Below are positions 1-6,481 of a stretch of 8,569 nt of DNA, piece by piece. Numbering within the stretch: the stretch's first letter is position 1; each line of letters starts with the position of its first letter. The translations under genes and the position numbers were made by a program. The notes under the pieces are model-generated. The model was not told where the DNA came from, did not search any database, and saw nothing but the letters and a program-made list of their open reading frames with translations. The DNA is from Acidimicrobiales bacterium (GTDB taxonomy: Bacteria > Actinomycetota > Acidimicrobiia > Acidimicrobiales > Poriferisodalaceae). The stretch spans positions 1 through 8,569 of the forward strand of contig JASMKJ010000367.1 of NCBI GenBank assembly GCA_030749275.1. Reading direction: 5' to 3'.

Positions 1-240
1 ACCGTGCCAACTCGATGGGCTGACCTCGGGGTCCCAGATGACTTGCCCGTCGTAATGGGTATGAATGTCTACGAAACCCGGCGTAACCAACGCTCCAGCG
101 GCATCAATTTCCTCTCGGCCGGACCCGCCAACCGTTCCAACCTCACTGATGACTCCGTCATCGACGGCGACGTCAGCGTTGTGCGCCGGCGCTCCGGTAC
201 CGTCAATTACTAAGCCGCCACGAATCACTAGATCATGCAT
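1..240 (-). CDS. Amidohydrolase, N-acyl-D-amino-acid deacylase family, N-terminal part only (runs off left edge)
   Basis: Only the first 80 residues are in the window; the frame is open to base 1. The protein begins [16 protein letters not shown], the usual opening beta-sandwich of composite-domain amidohydrolases, and reaches the first metal-binding motif H60-T-H62 in the context [14 protein letters not shown], followed by WDP and SSWHG. The family hydrolyses amide bonds, classically N-acyl-D-amino acids to a D-amino acid plus a carboxylate, with a zinc-dependent TIM-barrel domain; that barrel lies outside the window. The ATG at 240-238 is preceded by AGGAG with 5-nt spacing, so the start is well supported. 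It lies 66 nt after the aminotransferase stop and probably belongs to the same transcript. It is a paralogue of the complete amidohydrolase at 1545-3254. The true substrate cannot be read from this fragment. Confidence 0.9.
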   Translation of the reverse strand, partial: MHDLVIRGGLVIDGTGAPAHNADVAVDDGVISEVGTVGGSGREEIDAAGALVTPGFVDIHTHYDGQVIWDPEVSPSSWHG

Positions 241-245
241 AGCTA

Positions 246-269
246 CTCCTACCTAAATATAAGGGTAGG
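246..269 (-). promoter_or_regulatory. Ribosome binding site with overlapping small inverted repeat
   Basis: Read on the minus strand, CCTACC, a 10-nt A/T-rich loop (cttatattta) and GGTAGG form a perfect 6-bp inverted repeat. The 3' arm runs into the Shine-Dalgarno AGGAG (250-246), 5 nt before the ATG of the left-edge amidohydrolase. Folding in the mRNA would pair three of the five Shine-Dalgarno bases. The ribosome binding site is well supported; a regulatory role for the hairpin is a guess, since a 6-bp stem with a 10-nt loop is only modestly stable. Confidence 0.5.
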
Positions 270-306
270 CCACGGTCCCCTTAGAGGTTGCGGAAACTAA
301 AGAAGA

Positions 307-1575
307 TCAATGCCGTTGTGATGCCCATGCCTGCACCGCTGCGAGGAAACCATCAATTAGCTCGTCTGAGATTTCGAGTGACAGCGCTATGAATCCGCGA
401 CGCGCGAGATACCAGCCATCATCGAGCATCGCGTGAAAGAACAACTCAAGCGCAGGCTCTTCGGCGTGGATAGCAACCATTGACCCAATACCGGTTGCTT
501 GGAATCGACAGTGATTGGCCTCAAAAATCTCGTTGAGGCTCTCGCGAAGCCGATCGCCTCGTTCATTCACTGTTCGAATCACCTCTGCTGTAAGTACCTC
601 AGTCAGGGTCGCGACCACAGCTGTCATCGACAGGATGTTGTTGTTGAAGGTGCCTGCTTGGCTTAACGCTCCACCGGCTTGGGGGTCGAATGCAGCAAGT
701 AGATCAGCTCGACCACCGAAGGCCCCAAAAGTCAAACCACCAGCCAAGTATTTCCCGAGCGTCGTTAAGTCAGGTAGGACTGACATCAATTCCTGAGCGC
801 CGCCTGGAGCGAGGCGCGATGTCATCACCTCGTCAAAGATGAGTAGCGTCTCGCTTTGGTCGCACAGCTGACGGAGTCCAGCTAGGAAGCCCGGCGCCGC
901 AGGGATACATCCCCCACCGCCCTGCACCGGTTCTACGATGACCGCTGCGATCTCCCCAGGGTTTGCCAGGAAAGCATCACGCGTCGCGTCCAAATCGTTG
1001 AAGGGAATGACCAGGAAGTCGTGAGGAACGTTCATCGGTGAAGAGTCCGGGGCAAAGGCAAGTACTCCGCCGTGATACCCGTTTCTGAATGCGAGGATCC
1101 GTTCGCGGCCCGTGTGGTGTTTCGCGAGCGCTAACGCCATGAGATTCGCCTCAGTGCCAGAGTTGGTGAAACGAACTTGCTCAAGGGACGGAAACCGTTC
1201 GGTGAGAAGCCGTGCAGCTTCTATTTCGACCGGGTGTGTGGCGCCGAGTGAAAAGCCGGTCTCAAGGGCAGCACTGACGGCTTGACGCACCGCTGTGGGG
1301 CTGTGGCCTAGTAGACCCGCTGTGTAATTCCCGAGCAAATCAACGTACTGGTTGCCGTCGACATCGACTAGGTGCGGACCTTCCGCTGTTGCTACTCGAA
1401 AGGGAAACGGATCGAAATGGAGTACCGAGCGCGTATTTCCGCCGGGCATAACTTTCCTTGCTTCATCGTCGGCTGTCGCGCTTTTCGGGCGTTTCAAGCG
1501 ATACCGCTCGTGCGCCTCAGCGAGGGATATTTCTTGTGATGAACTCACCGCGCTAGCGGACCTCGTAGGAGCCAT
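307..1575 (-). CDS. PLP-dependent class III aminotransferase, beta-phenylalanine aminotransferase-like
   Basis: A 422-residue fold-type I PLP enzyme. Visible motifs are NSGTEANLMAL (138-148, PLP phosphate cup), GYHGG (166-170), VEPVQG (214-219), FDEVMTSR (247-254, D248 pairs with the pyridine nitrogen) and TLGKYLAGG (272-280, K275 the Schiff-base lysine). GSA aminomutase is the usual automatic name, but the signatures PGGNTRSVL (R49), EVMTSRLAP, GTFNNN and RRGFIALSL (R393) match the (S)-beta-phenylalanine aminotransferase of Variovorax paradoxus as I remember it, where the equivalent arginines (R41 and R398) hold substrate carboxylates. Likely role: moving the amino group of a beta-amino acid to 2-oxoglutarate or pyruvate in the cytoplasm. 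The ATG at 1575 has GGGAG 10 nt upstream and overlaps the preceding gene by 31 nt. A GTG at 1548 would form a GTGA stop/start overlap and bring the N-terminus closer to the Variovorax length. The family is certain; the exact substrate is not. Confidence 0.9.
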   Translation of the reverse strand: MAPTRSASAVSSSQEISLAEAHERYRLKRPKSATADDEARKVMPGGNTRSVLHFDPFPFRVATAEGPHLVDVDGNQYVDLLGNYTAGLLGHSPTAVRQAVSAALETGFSLGATHPVEIEAARLLTERFPSLEQVRFTNSGTEANLMALALAKHHTGRERILAFRNGYHGGVLAFAPDSSPMNVPHDFLVIPFNDLDATRDAFLANPGEIAAVIVEPVQGGGGCIPAAPGFLAGLRQLCDQSETLLIFDEVMTSRLAPGGAQELMSVLPDLTTLGKYLAGGLTFGAFGGRADLLAAFDPQAGGALSQAGTFNNNILSMTAVVATLTEVLTAEVIRTVNERGDRLRESLNEIFEANHCRFQATGIGSMVAIHAEEPALELFFHAMLDDGWYLARRGFIALSLEISDELIDGFLAAVQAWASQRH

Positions 1576-3254
1576 CCCGGTGTCGCTCCCGTAGCCTCTC
1601 CATTTTCTACCAGTACTTCTCCGTTCACGATTGTTGCTCCAAAGCCTGTTGCTGTCTGACGGAGGCGTGGTGCCCCGCTAGGGAGGTCGTGGACTAGTTC
1701 AGGTAGGTCGGGAGCCACCGTGTTGGGGTCAAACACATTGATGTCCGCTGCTTTTCCTTCGGCTAAAACACCTCGATCATTGAATCCCCACGCTGTGGCT
1801 GGGACTTCGGTCATTCGATGTACAGCCTCCTCCAACGTGAAGGCTCCTTGGTTGCGTACCCAATGGCCAAGCATGTGGGTCTGCAGTGATGAGTCCATGA
1901 TCTGGGTGACGTGGGCGCCACTGTCGCTGAAGGTTGGTATGGCATACGGGTGACGCATCAGTTCTAAGACCACGTCCTGGTCTTGGTTCGCGGCGGCCTG
2001 AATGAAGAAGACGTCGAGGTCATGTTTGAGCGCTATATCAAGGAAAATTTCCATTGGGTCTTGATTTAGTTGGGACGCCAAATCCGCTATCGATTGGAAA
2101 GGTGGAAGCGCTGAGTGTTCCATCGGATAGATGTGTTCCCATTCGGGTTTACGTGTCTCCGCACCTATTGAACGGCCATAGTCGCCGTGGATGGCCTCCT
2201 GCACCAGTCGACTTCGGGTAGCCGGGTCAGTGAGAGCAGCGTGTTGTTCACTGAGAGAGCGCGTTCTGAGTTCATCCCATACCGGTAATGCGTCAAATGG
2301 GAGCCTGGTTGCGAAGGACAGCAAAACTCCGAAGTAACGGGTGTGTACCTGACCCCATGAGCAACCGCCGCCATTATTGATTCGATCTAATAGTTCCACC
2401 ACTGGCTTCCAACCATTGTCATCTTGGCCTGCAGCCAACATTCCGTAGGTCACTGGTACTCCGGTTCGGATGGCCAGGTCGGCGAGCCGGCTGATGTACG
2501 CCTCGCGCTTTTCGGGGTCTCGGGATCGGAGATGGTGGTGATTCGCTAATTCGAATATCCCTGCTCCGATTCTTCCCATCTCGGTGACCAATGCATCAAT
2601 CTCATCCCAGTGAGCTAGTCGACTGGCGACCGGGCGGTCATCGGAAGTCGCGTGGTTTACCGAAATCGAAGTGGTGAAGCCCATCGCACCTGCTTCGATG
2701 GAGTCCCGTAATTGACCCACCATGCGGCCAAGGTCATCGTCGTTGGCTTCTTCTTCGAAAGCACGCTCTCCCATTGCCCAAGTACGTAACGCTGAGTGAC
2801 CTACATACCCCGCGTAGTTGATGCCCTTTGGAGTTCGGTCAACGAAGTCAAGGTATTCGGGGTACGTTTCCCACGACCAGTCGATACCTGCAGCCATGGC
2901 GTCCGCTGAGATGTCCTCTGCGCGTTCAAGATTCCGCACAACAAGATGTCGTTCATCTGAGCGCACCGGAGCCAAAGTAAATCCACAGTTACCCATGACG
3001 GCTGTTGTCACCCCGTGAAAACATGAACTTTCACCTAGAGGGTCCCACGCGATCTGTGCATCCATGTGGGTGTGTACGTCGATGAACCCTGGGCTGACAA
3101 CGCTGCCTTCCGCATTGATCTCGCGGGAGGCTTTTCTGCCGCTGAGATTACCGATCTCAGCGATAACGCCATCTCGGACCAAAATGTCAGTGATCTCGCC
3201 AGGTCGGCCGGTGCCGTCGATCACGGTGCCGTCGCGAAGAATAAGTTCGCTCAT
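1545..3254 (-). CDS. Amidohydrolase, N-acyl-D-amino-acid deacylase (D-aminoacylase) family
   Basis: A complete 569-residue metal-dependent amidohydrolase, expected to cleave an amide or cyclic amide bond, possibly of an N-acyl-D-amino acid. The order is beta-sandwich strands MSELILRDGTVIDGTG (1-16), the metal motif H61-T-H63, a Cys in MGNCG (C90), a TIM barrel, FSDSGAH (D444, H448), and a C-terminal sandwich ending in GKAADINVFDP and a VNGEVLVENGE-type strand. The 27-residue gap from H63 to C90 equals that between His69 and Cys96 of Alcaligenes D-aminoacylase. The stretches where that enzyme has His220 and His250 here read GIFELANHHH and PVTYGMLAAG, so those ligands look replaced; H239-H241 or H304 (QVHTR) may substitute. 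I chose the ATG at 3254 because GGGGG sits 5 nt upstream and homologues start there; the ATG at 3266 adds four residues and has no clear ribosome site. It overlaps the aminotransferase start. Confidence 0.9.
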   Translation of the reverse strand: MSELILRDGTVIDGTGRPGEITDILVRDGVIAEIGNLSGRKASREINAEGSVVSPGFIDVHTHMDAQIAWDPLGESSCFHGVTTAVMGNCGFTLAPVRSDERHLVVRNLERAEDISADAMAAGIDWSWETYPEYLDFVDRTPKGINYAGYVGHSALRTWAMGERAFEEEANDDDLGRMVGQLRDSIEAGAMGFTTSISVNHATSDDRPVASRLAHWDEIDALVTEMGRIGAGIFELANHHHLRSRDPEKREAYISRLADLAIRTGVPVTYGMLAAGQDDNGWKPVVELLDRINNGGGCSWGQVHTRYFGVLLSFATRLPFDALPVWDELRTRSLSEQHAALTDPATRSRLVQEAIHGDYGRSIGAETRKPEWEHIYPMEHSALPPFQSIADLASQLNQDPMEIFLDIALKHDLDVFFIQAAANQDQDVVLELMRHPYAIPTFSDSGAHVTQIMDSSLQTHMLGHWVRNQGAFTLEEAVHRMTEVPATAWGFNDRGVLAEGKAADINVFDPNTVAPDLPELVHDLPSGAPRLRQTATGFGATIVNGEVLVENGEATGATPGWLLRGPLAR

Positions 3255-3266
3255 CGTTGCCCCCAT

Positions 3267-3385
3267 GTTGTTTGCTGAGGTCGTTACCTCTTAGTACCAA
3301 CACATTACTGTCGCTATTGGAGTCGGCGTTCGCTTCTTTGCGTTCCGTGAAACAGTTTTAGTGGCAACGTTGTTACGTGTTGAAC
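3267..3385. other. Intergenic spacer with two small palindromes, no clear promoter or terminator
   Basis: This 119-nt gap between the CocE-type gene and the amidohydrolase is the largest same-strand gap in the left block, so it could hold an internal promoter. I see no convincing -35/-10 pair and no stem followed by a T-run. It contains the inverted repeat GAGGT-CGTT-ACCTC (3277-3290), 10 nt upstream of the ATG at 3266, and the 8-bp palindrome CAACGTTG (3365-3372) just after the CocE-type stop codon. Either could be chance; neither matches an operator I recognise. Confidence 0.35.
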
Positions 3386-5128
3386 CTAGGGGATCACTGG
3401 CAACATGATGTGGCTCTGATAGCGGCCGTTGTGATGGACTTTTTGTTTGGCGATATTCCAGCTCTTATCTCGCGCTTGGTCGCCGCCGGTGTTTAAGTTC
3501 CGATCGAAGCGCGGAAAATTGCTTGAACTGATGTCAAGTCTGATTCTGTGCCCTGCGAGGAAAACATGGGAGGTGCCCCACAAATCGATTTCTAGTTCAG
3601 TGACTTGACCCGGCTGCAACAACTGTGGCTGTTCGCGTGAGTTTCGGTACCGACATCGAATCATGCCATCGATGATGTTTTGTGCGTAGCCATTTGGGTG
3701 AACGTCAACTAGCTTCGCCGTGAAATCGGTGTCCAGCGCTGAGGATTCGGCGAACAACACCACTTTGATGGGTCCGGTGACTTCGAGGTCGCCTTGAAGA
3801 GTTTCTCCGGTGTAGACAAGAACATCGGGTCGATTCTCTACTTCGCGTTGGTCATAAGCGCCGATTGGTAGGACAAGTAGGTTTCCACCGTTGGTTGGTA
3901 CCGGATCGTCGGGATCGTATTGGAAGGTGTCGGGTGGTGAATCACCAGCCACTGTTTTCGTTAGTACCCCGTCACCGTCAGCGGTGTTGGCGGAGCCGTT
4001 GCTGTCGAGGTACATCGGGGTCCACTGAGTTCGGGTCAAGGGCCATTCCTGCTCGTCTCTCCATTGGTTTCGTCCCATAGTGAACAGTCGAATAGGTGGT
4101 CGTTCATCCCAGTTGTTGTTCTGGTTTTTGAGCCACCTATCCAAGAAATCCAACTCGTATTCATGTAGATCAAGGAGAGAGGCATCACCGAAGTCCGCTT
4201 CGCCAGCGCCCTTGCTGGTGGGTGAGGTGTAGGGGAACAGGTGACCCCACGGCCCCAGAAGAAGTCGCTGCCCACTTCTTGCTTCTTCGCTCTTGGCTCC
4301 GTCGACGAGTCCGTTGTACATGATGGTGCCATCACGACTGAAGATGTCGTACCAACTGCTGACGTGAAGCATCGGCACATCGATGTCTCCGAACTTTCGT
4401 TCAGCATTTATTTTGTGCCAGTAGGGTCCGTCGTCTGGGTTGTCAAGGTATTCGCGCAGGTATGGGGCAACGTCATCGAGTAAATCCGCCCATTCCATTA
4501 GAGGAAGCCGCCGATATGCCTCTGTTGTAAACGGGTTGGCGAAGTTGATTGAGCGTTCAAGGTGGGGACGGAGCTTCGGCCATAGCTCGTCCTTGAGGCC
4601 CATTCGGTCGATGGTGTTGCGAGCAAGGAAAATTGCGTACGGGATCATCCAGCCGTGAACAAGCGCGCCCCCTACGTCATAAACCCAGCCCGCGTGAAAA
4701 TCGGCGGCGGCGGAGACCGGCACTTGACATCTCAGAGAGGGGGGCTGCGTCCAAGACATCAGGTACTGGGTGGCGCCTAGGTACGACTGGCCAATCGTTC
4801 CGACGTTGCCGTCGCTCCAAGGTAACTTCGCGGCCCATTCGACTGTGTCGTAACCGTCGAGTGGCTCATCGACTAGTGGCGTAAAGTCGCCTTCGGAAGT
4901 GAATCGCCCCCTTGTGTCCTGGATGACGACGACATAGCCGCGGGGGACGAAAAATTCGTGGTCGCCGAAGTCGCTGATGAATTGTTTTCCGTATGGAAGA
5001 CGTAGGAGTAGAACCGGAAACTTGCCTTCAGCATCAGGCCTGTAGACATCAGCGAACAGTGTTGTGCCGTCCCTCATTTTGGCTGGGACATCCACTTCTT
5101 GGATGATTCGGTACTCGGGGTTACTCAA
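3386..5128 (-). CDS. CocE/NonD-family serine hydrolase (X-Pro dipeptidyl-peptidase S15-like)
   Basis: A 580-residue alpha/beta hydrolase of the family that includes cocaine esterase, glutaryl-7-ACA acylase and alpha-amino-acid ester hydrolase; members cleave ester or amide bonds of acyl compounds. The nucleophile is S115 in GQSYLGATQ, very close to the cocaine esterase motif around its Ser117. D261 (SSWYD) and H296 (GPWGH) complete the triad, and Y46 in LPYGK fits the oxyanion tyrosine (Tyr44 in CocE). A helical cap lies at about 145-245, and a C-terminal jelly-roll PepX_C domain from about residue 310 to the end (AGHRIRLDISSSNFPRF). No signal peptide is visible, so it is probably cytoplasmic. 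The start codon is TTG, supported by AGAGGAA just upstream. It sits 47 nt after the SnoaL-like gene and upstream of the amidohydrolase, suggesting a shared catabolic task. The substrate is unknown. Confidence 0.9.
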   Translation of the reverse strand: MSNPEYRIIQEVDVPAKMRDGTTLFADVYRPDAEGKFPVLLLRLPYGKQFISDFGDHEFFVPRGYVVVIQDTRGRFTSEGDFTPLVDEPLDGYDTVEWAAKLPWSDGNVGTIGQSYLGATQYLMSWTQPPSLRCQVPVSAAADFHAGWVYDVGGALVHGWMIPYAIFLARNTIDRMGLKDELWPKLRPHLERSINFANPFTTEAYRRLPLMEWADLLDDVAPYLREYLDNPDDGPYWHKINAERKFGDIDVPMLHVSSWYDIFSRDGTIMYNGLVDGAKSEEARSGQRLLLGPWGHLFPYTSPTSKGAGEADFGDASLLDLHEYELDFLDRWLKNQNNNWDERPPIRLFTMGRNQWRDEQEWPLTRTQWTPMYLDSNGSANTADGDGVLTKTVAGDSPPDTFQYDPDDPVPTNGGNLLVLPIGAYDQREVENRPDVLVYTGETLQGDLEVTGPIKVVLFAESSALDTDFTAKLVDVHPNGYAQNIIDGMIRCRYRNSREQPQLLQPGQVTELEIDLWGTSHVFLAGHRIRLDISSSNFPRFDRNLNTGGDQARDKSWNIAKQKVHHNGRYQSHIMLPVIP

Positions 5129-5133
5129 CAGCT

Positions 5134-5140
5134 TTCCTCT
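5134..5140 (-). promoter_or_regulatory. Ribosome binding site that supports a TTG start
   Basis: On the minus strand AGAGGAA lies 5 nt before TTG (5128-5126), with the AGGA core 6 nt away. It is the best Shine-Dalgarno match in the left block apart from that of the left-edge gene. The translated N-terminus (SNPEYRIIQEVDVPAKMRDG) is typical for the family, and the next in-frame ATG is codon 18 (KMRDG), which would remove the first beta-strand. The TTG therefore looks genuine. Confidence 0.7.
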
Positions 5141-5175
5141 CTGAGTGGAAACGAATCTGAATTTTCTCGTTTCAG

Positions 5176-5562
5176 TTACTGCGTTGGTGGTGCGTTGAAT
5201 GCCTCAAGTAACGCGGCCGTGTCGTTGTATTCCCGCATTTCTGTGATCTTTCCGTCAACCACTGTGTTGACGTGAACCCAATCCATTTCGTATGGCTGGT
5301 CGTTGTGAAGAAAGTGTCCGCTCTCGCTTCCGATAACAATCACTCGGTCATTGTCGTTAACTATCTCGTGTGCTTTGAGATGTCCGAGTCGGATGTTGCT
5401 CTGTATCAGACGCACGTATTCGTCGGCGCCGGCGGGGCCTACGTAGATTCCTCCGAACGGAATCGGTTCTGGCAACAGGTTGATGAGTTTTCCTTCGTCG
5501 CTAAACACACTGGTATCTGCCCCATACAGGAATGCTTTAACAACTTTTTCATTTGATGGCAT
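5176..5562 (-). CDS. SnoaL/NTF2-like small protein
   Basis: A 128-residue protein with the cone-shaped alpha+beta barrel pattern of the SnoaL/NTF2 superfamily: N-terminal helices, PEPIPFGGIYVGPAGADEYV, then beta-strands DRVIVIGSESGHF, YEMDWVHVNTVVDGKI and a closing EYNDTAALLEAF. The WVHV...VVDGKI...REYNDT run is characteristic of SnoaL-like proteins. Family members include isomerases, cyclases and dehydratases as well as proteins with no known activity, and nothing here fixes the reaction. I start it at the ATG at 5562, with GGGGGA just upstream; a longer reading from a GTG at 5589 adds nine residues without a visible ribosome site. It is the first gene of the left minus-strand block and lies 127 nt from the divergent methyltransferase, so a promoter for each direction would be expected in that gap. 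Confidence 0.8.
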   Translation of the reverse strand: MPSNEKVVKAFLYGADTSVFSDEGKLINLLPEPIPFGGIYVGPAGADEYVRLIQSNIRLGHLKAHEIVNDNDRVIVIGSESGHFLHNDQPYEMDWVHVNTVVDGKITEMREYNDTAALLEAFNAPPTQ

Positions 5563-5565
5563 GTG

Positions 5566-5578
5566 TCCCCCTTGGGGA
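5566..5578 (-). promoter_or_regulatory. GC-rich hairpin covering the SnoaL-like gene's ribosome binding site
   Basis: Read on the minus strand, TCCCC-AAG-GGGGA forms a perfect 5-bp stem with a 3-nt loop, and CAC then separates it from the ATG at 5562. The only Shine-Dalgarno-like sequence of the gene, GGGGGA, lies in this repeat. Pairing would hide it. The repeat is plain in the sequence; a function in translation control is speculative. No confident -35/-10 box was found in the rest of the divergent gap 5563-5689. Confidence 0.4.
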
Positions 5579-5689
5579 AACTCTCTCACAAATCGCAGAA
5601 ACTCCGCACGGCTGATGAGCCACGGGTTCTCTGCGCCCCGCGTTGAGGCACAGGGTCGTGTTCCAGATCCCAGTTAGGGTTGTCTTTGC

Positions 5690-6481
5690 ATGGCGGACTC
5701 CGAAATCCAAACATGGCATTACGGCCTCGTGGCCCGCTGGTGGGCCGAGTTCAACCAGGACGGAGCTGCCGATATCGCGTTCTTTGGAGGTGTTATTGAA
5801 CGTTGCGGTCAGCCCGTTTTGGATGCTGGCTGTGGCACAGGCCGCCTACTTCTCCCGTTTGTGCGTTCGGGTCTAGATGTTGATGGCAGCGATGTCTCCC
5901 AAGACATGCTCGACTGGTGTGCGCGCCGCGCCGAAACTGAAGGACTTTCGGTCAACCTGTACCACCAGGCGATGCACCAGTTGGACCTACCGCGCAAATA
6001 CCGCACCGTGGTCGCTTGCGGAGCGTTCGGACTCGGCGGCGACCGCTCAACCGACATTGAAGGTCTTCGTCGCATCCGCGCCCACCTTGAACCTGAAGGA
6101 ATGCTGATCATGGACCATCATGTAGCGAAAACAAATCTGGCTACCGACGAGGGTGCAGTCCTCGCTAGGCCGCTCCCCTGGCCCGAACACGGTGATCGGC
6201 GTCCCGTTGATGACCGAACTGTTTTCGAGTTACGGACCCGTCTAGTTGAATCGAAAACTTCTCCGCGATCGGTTGTCAGGGAAATCTCTGTCCGTCAGTT
6301 CGATGATGGAATAGAAGTAGCGCACGAAACGAACTCAATCGTAATCTGTTTGTATTCCGCCTCGGAGCTGCAGGAACTGCTCGTCGAAGCAGGGTTTAGA
6401 GATGTCCGAGTTGAGGACGAACTGGACGTGCACGACTCGACACCCAATGCTGATCGACTAGCGGTTTCTGCCGTTCGTTAA
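5690..6481 (+). CDS. Class I SAM-dependent methyltransferase
   Basis: A 263-residue Rossmann-fold methyltransferase and the only plus-strand gene. Motif I is PVLDAGCGTGRLLLPF (42-57), and the acidic residue after strand beta-2 is D68 in GSDVS, where the ribose hydroxyls of S-adenosylmethionine usually bind. The beta-4 region is TVVACGAFGLGG (106-117), and a later strand LEPEGMLIMDHH (133-144) matches the usual post-motif helix and strand. The C-terminal part (SASELQELLVEAGFRDVRVE, 223-242) is the common tail of this family. The acceptor is unknown; such proteins methylate small molecules, lipids or proteins and the sequence does not tell which. It starts at ATG with only a weak AGGG upstream. 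It is divergent from the SnoaL-like gene and convergent with the P-loop gene, sharing TTAA at their stop codons. Confidence 0.88.
   Translation: MADSEIQTWHYGLVARWWAEFNQDGAADIAFFGGVIERCGQPVLDAGCGTGRLLLPFVRSGLDVDGSDVSQDMLDWCARRAETEGLSVNLYHQAMHQLDLPRKYRTVVACGAFGLGGDRSTDIEGLRRIRAHLEPEGMLIMDHHVAKTNLATDEGAVLARPLPWPEHGDRRPVDDRTVFELRTRLVESKTSPRSVVREISVRQFDDGIEVAHETNSIVICLYSASELQELLVEAGFRDVRVEDELDVHDSTPNADRLAVSAVR

Noticed and set aside
4..256. Plus-strand open frames opposite the left-edge amidohydrolase
   Set aside because: They mirror the minus-strand coding sequence, which gives a recognisable amidohydrolase N-terminus with HTH motif and ribosome site.
254..263. TATATT as a -10 promoter element for the left-edge gene
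   Set aside because: It lies so close to the ATG that transcription would start at or after the Shine-Dalgarno, and no -35 box is found 16-18 nt upstream; it is more simply the loop of the inverted repeat.
307..1575. Glutamate-1-semialdehyde 2,1-aminomutase (hemL) identity
   Set aside because: The fold family fits, but the substrate-arginine motifs and the GTFNNN loop match beta-amino-acid aminotransferases better, and the neighbours are hydrolases, not haem genes.
5563..5589. GTG start at 5589 for the SnoaL-like gene
   Set aside because: It has no visible ribosome site, and the added nine residues consist of the hairpin and Shine-Dalgarno-like sequence of the better ATG at 5562.
5690..6481. 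Mobile-element origin for the lone plus-strand methyltransferase
   Set aside because: No flanking repeats, transposase remnant or attachment-site duplication is visible; strand difference alone is not evidence of insertion.
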